Assembly (NCBI GenBank): GCA_945292135.1
Contig: CALYRA010000031.1
Location: 1-7,976 of the forward strand
Direction: 5' to 3'
Origin: an uncultured Dysgonomonas sp.
GTDB lineage: Bacteria > Bacteroidota > Bacteroidia > Bacteroidales > Dysgonomonadaceae
Length of the DNA stretch: 7,976 nt
Under the pieces are notes generated by a model that worked only from the letters and a program-made list of their open reading frames with translations, searched no databases and had not been told where the DNA came from. Below are positions 1-6,335 of this stretch, piece by piece. Made by a program: the position numbers and the translations under genes. The stretch's first letter is position 1. Each line of letters starts with the position of its first letter.

Positions 1-1339
1 ATCTGTAAGGTGAAAACAGTTTTTCCCAAATATATTCAACACCTTTATTCAAAGTATTTTGTTTACCCAAATTAAATATCCATTTTGCATTGCATAACAA
101 TCTTCGTTGCGATAATTGAATTATTTTGTCGCCGGGATAATAGACGATGCGTACGCCGTTTTCGTCAAAATAGTCCGTATATTCCCGCCCTGTATAATCA
201 TAGAAATAGTCATACCTGTCAAAAGATAAATCCATCGTAATGATATTTTTGCCAGAAAGATTATATTTCGCTCCGGTACCATAAGTTTGATTACGATAAT
301 AAAAACCGTTCGCGCGCCACAATGGTTCGCCAGTTGGACGATATGTCCATTTTTCATAATAAGATATGTCGGCGTTTAATTCCAACTGTTTATTTACTTT
401 GTAACCTAAATTTTCGGAAATAAGGTAATTGGTTGAACGATTGATCGTTTTGGTTACGCTATTCTGAATCAATTTACCTCTATGCCACTCTTGAGTAGTA
501 TTACGCCACCCATCGGTATGTTTTAATGCAAAAGAGGTTGAAGATTTAAAATTACCATGGTTCAGTTTGACATTATTACTTTGATTTATATCAGCATATT
601 CACCTATTCTCGTTGTATTTGAAATTGAAAATTTATCTTTTTCTTTTTTAGATATAAAATTGATGACACCCCCGATAGCATCCGATCCATAAAGGGAAGA
701 TACGGCACCTTTTACAATCTCAATACGATCGATGTTGTTCATATTTATTCTATTTAGATCGTTTTGCCCTCCTATATCTCCATTTATCCTTCTGCCATCG
801 AGCATAATAAGAATATAATCATTCTTAAGTCCATTAAGTTGAAGATTGCTTCCCATGTCATTCTGATTGAATGTCAAGGAGGAAGATAGCCCACCTAAAA
901 CATCTTCAATGCTACGTCCCGAATATTCTTTCAAGGCTTTCCCGCTGATTACCTCCGTTTGAACCGGAGCATCTTTTAAATAATGTTCCGTGCCGGTGCC
1001 GGTAATAACTACTTCTTGTATTTCTGAATCTTTAGGGGTTAGGTTATAATTGTGATCAGATGTGTTTTTTTCCATCACTATTGTATCCCGCAAGGTTTCA
1101 TATCCGATAAAAGATACTGTTATAATATATGTACCTTTTGACAGGTCTTTTATGATATAGCCTCCATTTACTCCGGTTTGAGACTGAACATTTATATTTT
1201 TGCTTTTGATAGACAGATATGCACCGATAAGTGGACTATTATCTGTTTTATCTACTGCGATTCCGCTCAGTGAATATCTTTGAGCATCTGCCATTTGATA
1301 GCATAGAAAGACAGCTATCAAAAATGTATAAAACTTCAT
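1..1339 (-). CDS. btuB: TonB-dependent outer-membrane receptor, probable vitamin B12 (BtuB-type) importer, partial (C-terminus beyond window)
   Basis: An uninterrupted frame of 446 codons starts at the ATG at 1339 and runs off the left edge, so only the N-terminal part is present. Residues 1-19 form a signal peptide with a likely cut after ADA. Residues about 22-105 resemble the carboxypeptidase-like regulatory domain common at the N-terminus of Bacteroidota receptors (DGxxxxPLxGA-type pattern, then VNGGYIIKDL and SFIGYE). A TonB-box-like stretch EIQEVVITGTG lies at 106-116. The plug follows, with QLNGLKNDYILIMLDGRRIN near 157-176 and IEIVKGAVSSLYGSDAIGGV near 196-215, which is close to the plug motif of BtuB/CirA-like receptors. 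After about residue 222 the alternating pattern of aromatic and polar residues fits the start of the outer-membrane barrel. The substrate is inferred from the cobalamin riboswitch in its leader. By family the protein transports ligand across the outer membrane using TonB-ExbBD energy. Not SusC-like in layout: no SusD partner is visible, though the downstream side is outside the window. Confidence 0.88.
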   Translation of the reverse strand, partial: MKFYTFLIAVFLCYQMADAQRYSLSGIAVDKTDNSPLIGAYLSIKSKNINVQSQTGVNGGYIIKDLSKGTYIITVSFIGYETLRDTIVMEKNTSDHNYNLTPKDSEIQEVVITGTGTEHYLKDAPVQTEVISGKALKEYSGRSIEDVLGGLSSSLTFNQNDMGSNLQLNGLKNDYILIMLDGRRINGDIGGQNDLNRINMNNIDRIEIVKGAVSSLYGSDAIGGVINFISKKEKDKFSISNTTRIGEYADINQSNNVKLNHGNFKSSTSFALKHTDGWRNTTQEWHRGKLIQNSVTKTINRSTNYLISENLGYKVNKQLELNADISYYEKWTYRPTGEPLWRANGFYYRNQTYGTGAKYNLSGKNIITMDLSFDRYDYFYDYTGREYTDYFDENGVRIVYYPGDKIIQLSQRRLLCNAKWIFNLGKQNTLNKGVEYIWEKLFSPYR

Positions 1340-1428
1340 ATATCTTATTTTATTATAAATCAATAAAATAAAACATCGAGTTTCCTTGAATGGTACTAAA
1401 ATAGTAATGAATACGTTTGTATTACACA

Positions 1429-1454
1429 ACCACTTCTATTCCTGGAAGCTTGGT
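1429..1454 (-). promoter_or_regulatory. Leader hairpin between the cobalamin riboswitch core and the receptor gene
   Basis: In the transcript the arms CTTC/GAAG (1448-1445 with 1436-1433) and ACCA/TGGT (1454-1451 with 1432-1429) can pair, with a 2-nt bulge and an 8-nt loop. The distal arm overlaps the CACC that could close the riboswitch P1 helix, so the two pairings would compete. This hairpin is a candidate for the P13 kissing-loop element or the expression platform. The role is inferred; no T-run follows, so it does not look like a terminator. Confidence 0.35.
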
Positions 1455-1604
1455 GTTTTGTCGTTATCTGGCAGGTTTTCTGGCTCTCCTCTTATTGACG
1501 CCTTCCCATTCTTTCATGAACAGTGGCTTAAGAATGTCAATCAACATGATGAGGAATACAGCTGCAGGTACAGCTCCGGTTTTGCACCGGATTCCCTTGC
1601 ACCG
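1452..1604 (-). promoter_or_regulatory. Cobalamin (vitamin B12) riboswitch
   Basis: Read on the minus strand, the conserved elements appear in the right order. First comes the B12-box region GGGAATCCGGTGCAAAACCG (about 1595-1576), which forms the CCGG-closed hairpin. It is followed by the AGCTGTACCTGCAGCTGTA stretch (1576-1558), then GCCACTG (1527-1521), then GGGAAGGCG (1507-1499), and finally GAGAGCCAGAAAACCTGCCA (1488-1469), the hallmark 3' side of the core. P1 may be closed by GGTG (1603-1600) with CACC (1455-1452). The element lies 113 nt upstream of the TonB receptor start on the same strand. By established knowledge of this class, adenosyl- or other cobalamin binding represses the downstream importer. 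I cannot tell from sequence alone whether control is at transcription or translation; no intrinsic terminator is evident between aptamer and ATG, which favours translational control. Confidence 0.93.
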
Positions 1605-1622
1605 AAATATTGAAATATTTCG
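1603..1622. repeat. Perfect inverted repeat at the 5' edge of the riboswitch
   Basis: CGAAATAT and ATATTTCG (8-bp arms) flank a 4-nt loop TGAA. It sits at the very 5' end of the predicted riboswitch transcript and shares two bases with the possible P1 strand. It could be a 5' stabilising hairpin or a protein-binding site; function not known. Confidence 0.5.
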
Positions 1623-1633
1623 ATTTCCAAATT

Positions 1634-1670
1634 CAAGAGTAAAAAAATGTTATTATTTTTTAACAACAAA
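1634..1670 (-). promoter_or_regulatory. Candidate Bacteroidota promoter for the riboswitch/receptor transcript
   Basis: On the minus strand TACTCTTG (1641-1634) matches the Bacteroides -7 consensus TAnnTTTG at five of six defined positions. An upstream TTTGTTG (1670-1664) provides a -33-like TTG with a gap of 22 nt, slightly longer than usual. A start a few bases downstream of the -7 box would place the 5' end immediately before the riboswitch, which is where it should be. Weak matches on their own, supported by position. Confidence 0.35.
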
Positions 1671-1804
1671 GCATATCAGTTAAGATTTGATATTTATTTT
1701 GTTCAATTAATTTAAACTGTTTAAAATCAAGCTTCCTTTAAAGATCTATTACATATAAGATTTAAATAGACACGATATTCTTATTGAAATTTATAAGTAA
1801 AGAT

Positions 1805-1826
1805 TGTCTTCACTGAACCGAAGACA
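1805..1826 (-). terminator. Weak hairpin downstream of the LacI-family gene, possible terminator
   Basis: The arms TGTCTTC and GAAGACA pair perfectly over 7 bp around an 8-nt loop, about 140 nt after the repressor stop. On the minus strand it is followed by ATCTTTACTT, not a continuous T-run, so termination is uncertain. Confidence 0.25.
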
Positions 1827-1964
1827 CGGCATTGGTCTAAAATCTCATGATAATATTCCACAATAAAATCTTAGAATCTGATTCAGGCAAAAGACTATAT
1901 TAAGACGATGTAAATCAAGGTTATATTACCGATACATTAAAAAGTAGTTTTAAATTTGAAATAA

Positions 1965-2966
1965 TTATGTAGACTTTCTTATAATAATTTCAGCATCGAG
2001 AGTTACCGTACGGCAAGGCGTATCAGGGTTGTTTAATCTCTCTATCATTAATTCCGCCGAAACCTTGCCCATTTCCTCAAAAGGCTGTTGAATAGCTGTA
2101 AGCTGTGGAGTTACAATTGTGCCGAGATATGTACCCGAAAAGCCACAAATCGCCACATCTTCAGGTACTCTTATACCTTGTGTCTGTAAATAATTTAAAG
2201 CTCCTATCGAAAGGGTTTCTCCAAAACAAAATAAAGCGTCAAATGATATATCTTTTTTCAGAAAATCCATAATAAGCCGTTCTCCTTCCGAACGATTATT
2301 TTCACCATCAATTACAAGATTCGGATCATAATCTATACCAAATTTGGCTAAAGCATCTTTATAAGCCCTTTTCCGTTCGGATGTATTGGGTATGCGATCA
2401 GGACCGGCAAGATGTACAATTCTTTTTCTACCTGACCGTATTAAATGTTCCATCATGAAAAATGACTTTTTATAATCATCGACAATCACTTTGGGAGCAT
2501 ACATTTTAGGAGGTACACTATCAAAAAATACGATATGTATTCCCTTTTTTTCGAGACGTATATATTCTTTTAAATTTTGCTCTTTATGACAAATACTCAT
2601 TATAATTCCATCCACTCTATAATCATCCATCAATTGCAAATTATAGAGTTCAGCCTGCGTATCTTCATGCGACTGCGTTATAATTACCTTAAAACCATTT
2701 TCATTCAAAACTTTCTGAATGCTTATAATAACATATAAGAAAAAGGGGGTAATCATTTCCGGTACTATAATTCCTATTGCTCTACTCTGATTATGCCTTA
2801 AGCAAGCCGCCAGTTCATTCCTTTTATATCCCAATTCATTGGCTAAAGCTATAACTTTTTCTTTGGTTTCATGACTGACATTAGAATCATTTGCTAAAGC
2901 TCTGGAGACTGTAGATTTTGAGATACTTAGTTTATTAGCAATATCTTTTATAGTTACATATTTCAT
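1965..2966 (-). CDS. LacI-family transcriptional repressor of the adjacent polyol operon
   Basis: The 333-residue protein has the usual length of the LacI/GalR family. Residues 4-24 form the helix-turn-helix (TIKDIANKLSISKSTVSRAL), followed by VSHETKEKVIALANELGYKR and the hinge helix ELAACLR (about 51-57), which carries the leucine that wedges into the minor groove in this family. From about residue 62 (RAIGIIVPEMITPFF) to the end is a periplasmic-binding-protein-like effector domain, with VDGIIMSI near 118-125 and DVAICGFSG near 270-278. The gene starts 291 nt from, and is divergent to, the tetritol-type operon, with tandem operator-like repeats between them. It is therefore inferred to be the operon's local repressor, relieved by a C4 polyol, keto-tetrose or phosphorylated intermediate. 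The 16-bp palindrome 13 nt upstream of its start codon suggests autoregulation. Effector unknown. Start chosen at the ATG at 2966 because it places the helix-turn-helix at the very N-terminus as in the family. Confidence 0.93.
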   Translation of the reverse strand: MKYVTIKDIANKLSISKSTVSRALANDSNVSHETKEKVIALANELGYKRNELAACLRHNQSRAIGIIVPEMITPFFLYVIISIQKVLNENGFKVIITQSHEDTQAELYNLQLMDDYRVDGIIMSICHKEQNLKEYIRLEKKGIHIVFFDSVPPKMYAPKVIVDDYKKSFFMMEHLIRSGRKRIVHLAGPDRIPNTSERKRAYKDALAKFGIDYDPNLVIDGENNRSEGERLIMDFLKKDISFDALFCFGETLSIGALNYLQTQGIRVPEDVAICGFSGTYLGTIVTPQLTAIQQPFEEMGKVSAELMIERLNNPDTPCRTVTLDAEIIIRKST

Positions 2967-2978
2967 AGTATGGTTAAA

Positions 2979-2994
2979 TTTTAGGTACCTAAAA
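2979..2994. promoter_or_regulatory. Perfect 16-bp palindrome, candidate repressor operator
   Basis: TTTTAGGTACCTAAAA reads the same on both strands and ends 13 nt before the repressor ATG. This is a typical place for an autoregulatory operator. Its GGTACC centre differs from the GGGAACGGTTG repeats nearby, so it may bind a different regulator or be a separate site. Confidence 0.5.
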
Positions 2995-3049
2995 ATAACA
3001 ATTATAATTTATCTCGCAAAAAATGAAAGGGGTTACGCGAATAGTTATG

Positions 3050-3111
3050 TAAAATGGGAACGGTTGCGGGAACGGTTGTATAAAATGGGAACGGTTGCGG
3101 GAACGGTTGCA
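3050..3111. repeat. Two tandem 31-bp repeats carrying four GGGAACGGTTG boxes (candidate operator array)
   Basis: Two nearly identical 31-bp units (3050-3080 and 3081-3111) differ at one position (T/C in the last few bases). Each holds two copies of GGGAACGGTTG 12 bp apart; the four copies begin at 3056, 3068, 3087 and 3099. The core AACGGTT is an odd-centred inverted repeat (AAC-G-GTT), and the G-AAC-G-GTT pattern recalls LacI-family operators. The array lies midway between the repressor and the dehydrogenase gene. Binding by the neighbouring LacI-type protein is inferred, not shown. Confidence 0.75.
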
Positions 3112-3257
3112 TAATTTAAAGAATCTTCATTATGAAAAAAATAATTTCTTAACTTCTAAATTAGCTGTACAAATATTTACCCTTAAATATCTAATCTGAA
3201 ATTGACTAAAAACTATCAGACAAATCAGATATAATTATAAAACCTTAAAAAAGAATC

Positions 3258-4355
3258 ATGGAAAAGATCAATTTACCCGAAAAAATGAAAGCGGTTGTAG
3301 CGTATGCTCCCGGAGATTATCGTTTTGAAATAGTTGATACTCCTCGCGCCGGAGAAGAAGAAATAATCTTAAAAGTTGAAGCCTGTGGAATCTGCGCCGG
3401 AGATACAAAAGCATTTGGAGGCGCGCCAAGTTTTTGGGGCGGGGACGGCAGTCCATCATATATAAAAGCTCCTATGATACCGGGACATGAAATTGTAGGT
3501 ACAGTCGTAGAAATAGGAAAAAAAGCAAAAGGAAATTTCAAAATCGGGGATCGTATTTGCCCTGAACAAATAGTTCCTTGTGAAGAATGTATGTTCTGTA
3601 AAACAGGTCGTCATTGGATGTGTGAAAAACATGATTTATATGGTTTTCAAAATAACGTTAACGGCGGTATGGCAGAGTACATAAAATTGACTAAAGAATC
3701 ATTAAACTATCTCGTACCGAAAGATTTGCCTATCGAAAAAGCTATCCTTATCGAACCATACGCATGTTCGTACCATTGCGTTCAAAGAGCAAAAGTAGGC
3801 GTTACGGATGTCGTTGTCCTTTCAGGAGCGGGAACTCTTGGGCTTGGTATGGTTGGCGCAATCAAACAGCATAATCCAAAATGTCTGGTTGTTCTTGACA
3901 TGAAAGACGAAAGACTGGAATTAGCTAAAAAATTCGGGGCGGATATTGTTATGAACCCATCAAAAATGGATGTAGTAAAAGCAATCAAAGAAATGACAAA
4001 CAACTATGGTTGTGATATTTATATCGAAGCAACAGGTCACCCGTCAAGTGTACAACAAGGATTGGAAGCTATCCGTAAAATGGGAACCTTTGTTGAATTT
4101 AGCGTATTCGGTAAACTTGTTACCGTAGATTGGAGTATTATTAGTGACCGTAAAGAATTAGACTTGCTTGGATCTCACCTAAGTCCATATTGTTATGATA
4201 CCGTTATTGATTGGATTGGCAAAGGCAAACTACCGACAGAAGGAGTTGTTACGCATAAATTCCCTCTCGAAAAATGGGCGGAAGGCTTTAAATTGGCAAG
4301 TACGGGAGAAAACGGAGCGCTTAAAATCATACTTGTCCCCGACATGAAAGCGTAA
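3258..4355 (+). CDS. eltD: Zinc-dependent polyol dehydrogenase, erythritol/L-threitol dehydrogenase-like (EltD)
   Basis: A 365-residue medium-chain dehydrogenase/reductase. Catalytic zinc ligands are visible as Cys43 in EACGIC, the GHE motif with His77-Glu78, and Glu166 in LIEPYAC. The structural zinc site is complete with Cys108, Cys111, Cys114 and Cys122. The nucleotide-binding motif GAGTLG (190-195) is followed by Asp214 at the end of the second strand, which predicts NAD+ rather than NADP+. The N-terminal region with the GGAPSFWGG insert (54-62) resembles enzymes annotated as erythritol/L-threitol dehydrogenase, known from the tetritol pathways of Mycolicibacterium smegmatis. Predicted reaction: oxidation of erythritol or L-threitol to L-erythrulose in the cytoplasm; other polyols are possible. 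It is the first gene of the operon, 291 nt from the divergent repressor. The next gene begins 95 nt downstream with a hairpin between. The start at 3258 is preferred over Met10; both are possible. Confidence 0.85.
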   Translation: MEKINLPEKMKAVVAYAPGDYRFEIVDTPRAGEEEIILKVEACGICAGDTKAFGGAPSFWGGDGSPSYIKAPMIPGHEIVGTVVEIGKKAKGNFKIGDRICPEQIVPCEECMFCKTGRHWMCEKHDLYGFQNNVNGGMAEYIKLTKESLNYLVPKDLPIEKAILIEPYACSYHCVQRAKVGVTDVVVLSGAGTLGLGMVGAIKQHNPKCLVVLDMKDERLELAKKFGADIVMNPSKMDVVKAIKEMTNNYGCDIYIEATGHPSSVQQGLEAIRKMGTFVEFSVFGKLVTVDWSIISDRKELDLLGSHLSPYCYDTVIDWIGKGKLPTEGVVTHKFPLEKWAEGFKLASTGENGALKIILVPDMKA

Positions 4356-4376
4356 ATATTAGCTTTATATAAAAAA

Positions 4377-4426
4377 TCAATGGAGCCGGAATCAATTACT
4401 TAACCTTATTTTCCGGCTCCAATTGA
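4377..4426 (+). other. Strong intercistronic hairpin after the first dehydrogenase gene
   Basis: TGGAGCCGGAA (4381-4391) and TTCCGGCTCCA (4411-4421) pair perfectly over 11 bp with a 19-nt loop. The stem extends by TCAA/TTGA if one A is bulged. It lies in the 95-nt gap after the first dehydrogenase gene. No U-tract follows, so it is more likely an mRNA stabiliser or processing site than a full terminator. Confidence 0.6.
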
Positions 4427-4450
4427 AAACTATCACCTAAAATCATTACC

Positions 4451-5218
4451 ATGTTAAAATATTACGGAGCGGATACAAACTTCTCGTTAAAAGATAAAGT
4501 AGCAATAATTACAGGAGGCGCAGCAGGAATAGGCAGAGCAACTGCCGAATTCTTTGTAAAAAAAGGCGTTAAAGTAATACTTGCCGACCTCAACCCTAAA
4601 GTTGATGAAATAGCAAAAAGCTTATCAAGTGACTCTATCGGAATATCCGGAGATATAACAAATGAAACCTATCGGCAAAAAGTAATCCAAGAAGCAGGCA
4701 AAAAATACGGTACTATTGATATATTAGTAAATTGCGCAGGTATTGTCGCACTCGATCAAGCCGAAACACTTAATGACAAAATGTGGGATACAACTATGGA
4801 AGTGAATCTGAAAGCATCCTTCAAAATGGCACAGGCAACAGGCAAATATATGATAGAAAATAAAATAAGTGGTTGCATAATAAATATGGCTTCACAAGCC
4901 GGCGTTATTGCGTTGGACAGGCATGTAGCCTATTGCGCCTCTAAAGGTGCTATAATAGCGATGACAAAAGTACTGGCTATGGAATGGGGTAAATACGGAA
5001 TAAGAGTAAATGCGGTATCGCCAACAGTAGTTCTTACCGAACTTGGTCATAAAGCTTGGGATGGTCCAGTAGGCGATCAATTTAAGAAACAGATGCCATC
5101 CGAACGATTTGCCGAACCGGATGAAATAGCGGGAACAATAGCCTTCTTATGTAGCGGAGCGGCGGCTATGATTACAGGACATAATTTACTGATTGACGGA
5201 GGCTTTACTATTAAGTAA
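4451..5218 (+). CDS. dthD: Short-chain dehydrogenase, D-threitol/D-arabitol dehydrogenase-like (DthD/GolD family)
   Basis: A 255-residue classical SDR of normal length. Visible motifs are TGGAAGIG (21-28) for the dinucleotide, Asp46 after the second strand (NAD+ preference), Asp68 in the GDIT stretch, NCAG (94-97), and the catalytic set Asn119, Ser148, Tyr161 and Lys165 in YCASK. The N-terminal extension MLKYYGADTNFSLKDKVAII and overall likeness fit the group containing GolD of Listeria (D-arabitol dehydrogenase) and DthD of Mycolicibacterium (D-threitol dehydrogenase). Predicted role here: D-threitol + NAD+ to D-erythrulose. The kinase and isomerase genes that follow favour a C4 substrate over arabitol, but the sequence does not exclude D-arabitol or another polyol. 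It lies 95 nt after the zinc dehydrogenase and 105 nt before the kinase gene, each gap holding a hairpin. Confidence 0.8.
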   Translation: MLKYYGADTNFSLKDKVAIITGGAAGIGRATAEFFVKKGVKVILADLNPKVDEIAKSLSSDSIGISGDITNETYRQKVIQEAGKKYGTIDILVNCAGIVALDQAETLNDKMWDTTMEVNLKASFKMAQATGKYMIENKISGCIINMASQAGVIALDRHVAYCASKGAIIAMTKVLAMEWGKYGIRVNAVSPTVVLTELGHKAWDGPVGDQFKKQMPSERFAEPDEIAGTIAFLCSGAAAMITGHNLLIDGGFTIK

Positions 5219-5247
5219 TTTAACAACATCCTTATTTACAAAAACTT

Positions 5248-5271
5248 AAACATGTTACAACTGACATGTTT
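5248..5271 (+). other. Intercistronic hairpin before the kinase genes
   Basis: AAACATGT (5248-5255) and ACATGTTT (5264-5271) form a perfect 8-bp stem with an 8-nt loop. Outer ACAAAA (about 5238-5243) can pair with TTTTGT (about 5281-5286) to enclose it. It sits in the 105-nt gap between the second dehydrogenase gene and dhaK. A short TTTTGTTT follows, so partial termination is possible; an mRNA processing or stability role is equally likely. Confidence 0.5.
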
Positions 5272-5323
5272 TGGCGGAGCTTTTGTTTAAAAAAGAAAAA
5301 AATAATAACAAAATATAATCATC

Positions 5324-6319
5324 ATGCAGAGAATACTAAATAACCCGGACAACATTGTTGATGAAATGCTAAGCGGCTTCTTAAAAACACACAATGACAT
5401 TGTAGAAAAAACACATAATCAACGTGTTGTCAAATCAAAAGAATCAGTAGAGAATCGCGTTGGAGTCGTAACGGGTGGAGGTTCAGGTCACAAACCTGCT
5501 TTTATCGGTTATGTAGGAAAAAATATGTGCGATGCCGTTGCGGTTGGCGAGATATGTTCATCACCTACTGCGGTAGCATTTTTCGATGCTTTCAAAGCAG
5601 CCAATGGAGGTAAAGGAGTCGCTTGTCTATATGGAAACTATTCGGGCGACAATATGAATGTGAAAATGGCTGTAAAGATGGCTAAAAAAGAAGGCATAGA
5701 AGTAAAAACAGTCGTAGCTAATGACGATGTAGCATCGGCGCCTAAAGACCAACGCGAAAAACGTCGTGGGGTAGCCGGTGAAGTCTTAATGTGGAAAATC
5801 GGCGGAGCGAAAGCAAATAAGGGCGCTTCATTAGATGAAGTTATCAATGCGGCACAAAAAGCGATTGATAATACGCGAAGTATCGGTATTGGTCTAACGC
5901 CTTGTGTCTTACCGGCAGTTGGACATCCAAATTTCGAGATTAAAGAAGGAACAATGGAAGTAGGCATCGGTCACCATGGCGAGCCAGGTATTGAAGTTTG
6001 TCCGCTTGAGACTGCTAACAATATGGCTAAACGGATGGTAGACGTGGTATTACCTGACTATCCTTTTGTCAAAGGCGATGAGGTAGTCGTATTAGTTTCG
6101 GGATTGGGCGCAACACCCGTAATGGAACTTTACGTATTATACGACGAAATAGAAAGACTCATAAGCGCCAAAGGAATCAAAATTCATAAATCGTATGTTG
6201 GTAACTATTTCACATCATTAGAAATGATGGGAGCAACGCTAACGGTTATGAAATTAGATGATGAATTAAAAGAACTTATTGATATGCCTGCAAATAGCGT
6301 TGGTCTAAAACAATTTTAA
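5324..6319 (+). CDS. dhaK: DhaK-type keto-sugar kinase subunit, predicted erythrulose kinase substrate-binding subunit
   Basis: The 331-residue protein covers one complete Dak1/DhaK domain of normal single-subunit length. Family catalytic residues are all present at the same numbers as in E. coli DhaK: His56 in GGGSGH (51-56), Asp109 in YSGDN, and His218 in GHHGEPG, the histidine that binds the carbonyl of the substrate covalently. In the family this subunit holds dihydroxyacetone while DhaL supplies the phosphoryl group. Related kinases act on erythrulose, and the flanking tetritol-type dehydrogenases and isomerase suggest D- (or L-) erythrulose as the real substrate. Conversion of dihydroxyacetone cannot be ruled out. 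The partner gene dhaL begins 16 nt downstream. The start fits the family (MQRILNNPDN-type N-terminus). Confidence 0.92.
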   Translation: MQRILNNPDNIVDEMLSGFLKTHNDIVEKTHNQRVVKSKESVENRVGVVTGGGSGHKPAFIGYVGKNMCDAVAVGEICSSPTAVAFFDAFKAANGGKGVACLYGNYSGDNMNVKMAVKMAKKEGIEVKTVVANDDVASAPKDQREKRRGVAGEVLMWKIGGAKANKGASLDEVINAAQKAIDNTRSIGIGLTPCVLPAVGHPNFEIKEGTMEVGIGHHGEPGIEVCPLETANNMAKRMVDVVLPDYPFVKGDEVVVLVSGLGATPVMELYVLYDEIERLISAKGIKIHKSYVGNYFTSLEMMGATLTVMKLDDELKELIDMPANSVGLKQF

Positions 6320-6335
6320 TTGTCAAAAATTAAAA

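Larger units (their letters stand above)
1623..1964. other. AT-rich intergenic region between the repressor gene and the riboswitch
   Basis: About 340 nt with no supportable gene on either strand. Both flanking genes are on the minus strand, so this holds the 3' untranslated end of the repressor transcript and the promoter of the B12 receptor. Besides the candidate promoter it contains a 15-bp odd-centred palindrome TTTAAACTGTTTAAA at 1711-1725 and a 7-bp hairpin at 1805-1826. Nothing else recognised. Confidence 0.7.
2967..3257. other. Divergent regulatory intergenic region
   Basis: This 291-nt gap separates the repressor (minus) from the catabolic operon (plus). Besides the palindrome and the tandem boxes it is AT-rich near the operon start. 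Plus-strand TTGACT (3202-3207) and TATAAT (3230-3235) look like sigma-70 elements but are 22 nt apart, so neither a standard sigma-70 nor a good Bacteroides -33/-7 promoter is secured. ATCTGA (near 3193) and TCAGAT (near 3225) form a further loose inverted pair. No small gene recognised. Confidence 0.6.

Noticed and set aside
121..357. Minus-strand open frame of 78 codons.
   Set aside because: Out-of-frame shadow of the TonB-dependent receptor, whose own frame is open from 1339 to the window edge.
1386..1683. Two overlapping plus-strand open frames of 75 and 88 codons.
   Set aside because: They lie antisense to the cobalamin riboswitch and leader, have no recognisable domain, and their sequence is explained by conserved RNA elements on the other strand.
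3050..3111. Tandem repeats as a possible CRISPR array.
   Set aside because: Only two units, no unique spacers between repeats, and no cas genes; the location fits operators better.
3202..3235. TTGACT and TATAAT as a sigma-70 promoter for the operon.
   Set aside because: The 22-nt spacing is too long for sigma-70, and neither box gives a good Bacteroides -33/-7 pair, so it is mentioned only in the intergenic entry.
4377..4426. Hairpin after the first dehydrogenase as an intrinsic terminator.
   Set aside because: No U-tract follows the stem and the downstream genes continue the same pathway on the same strand.
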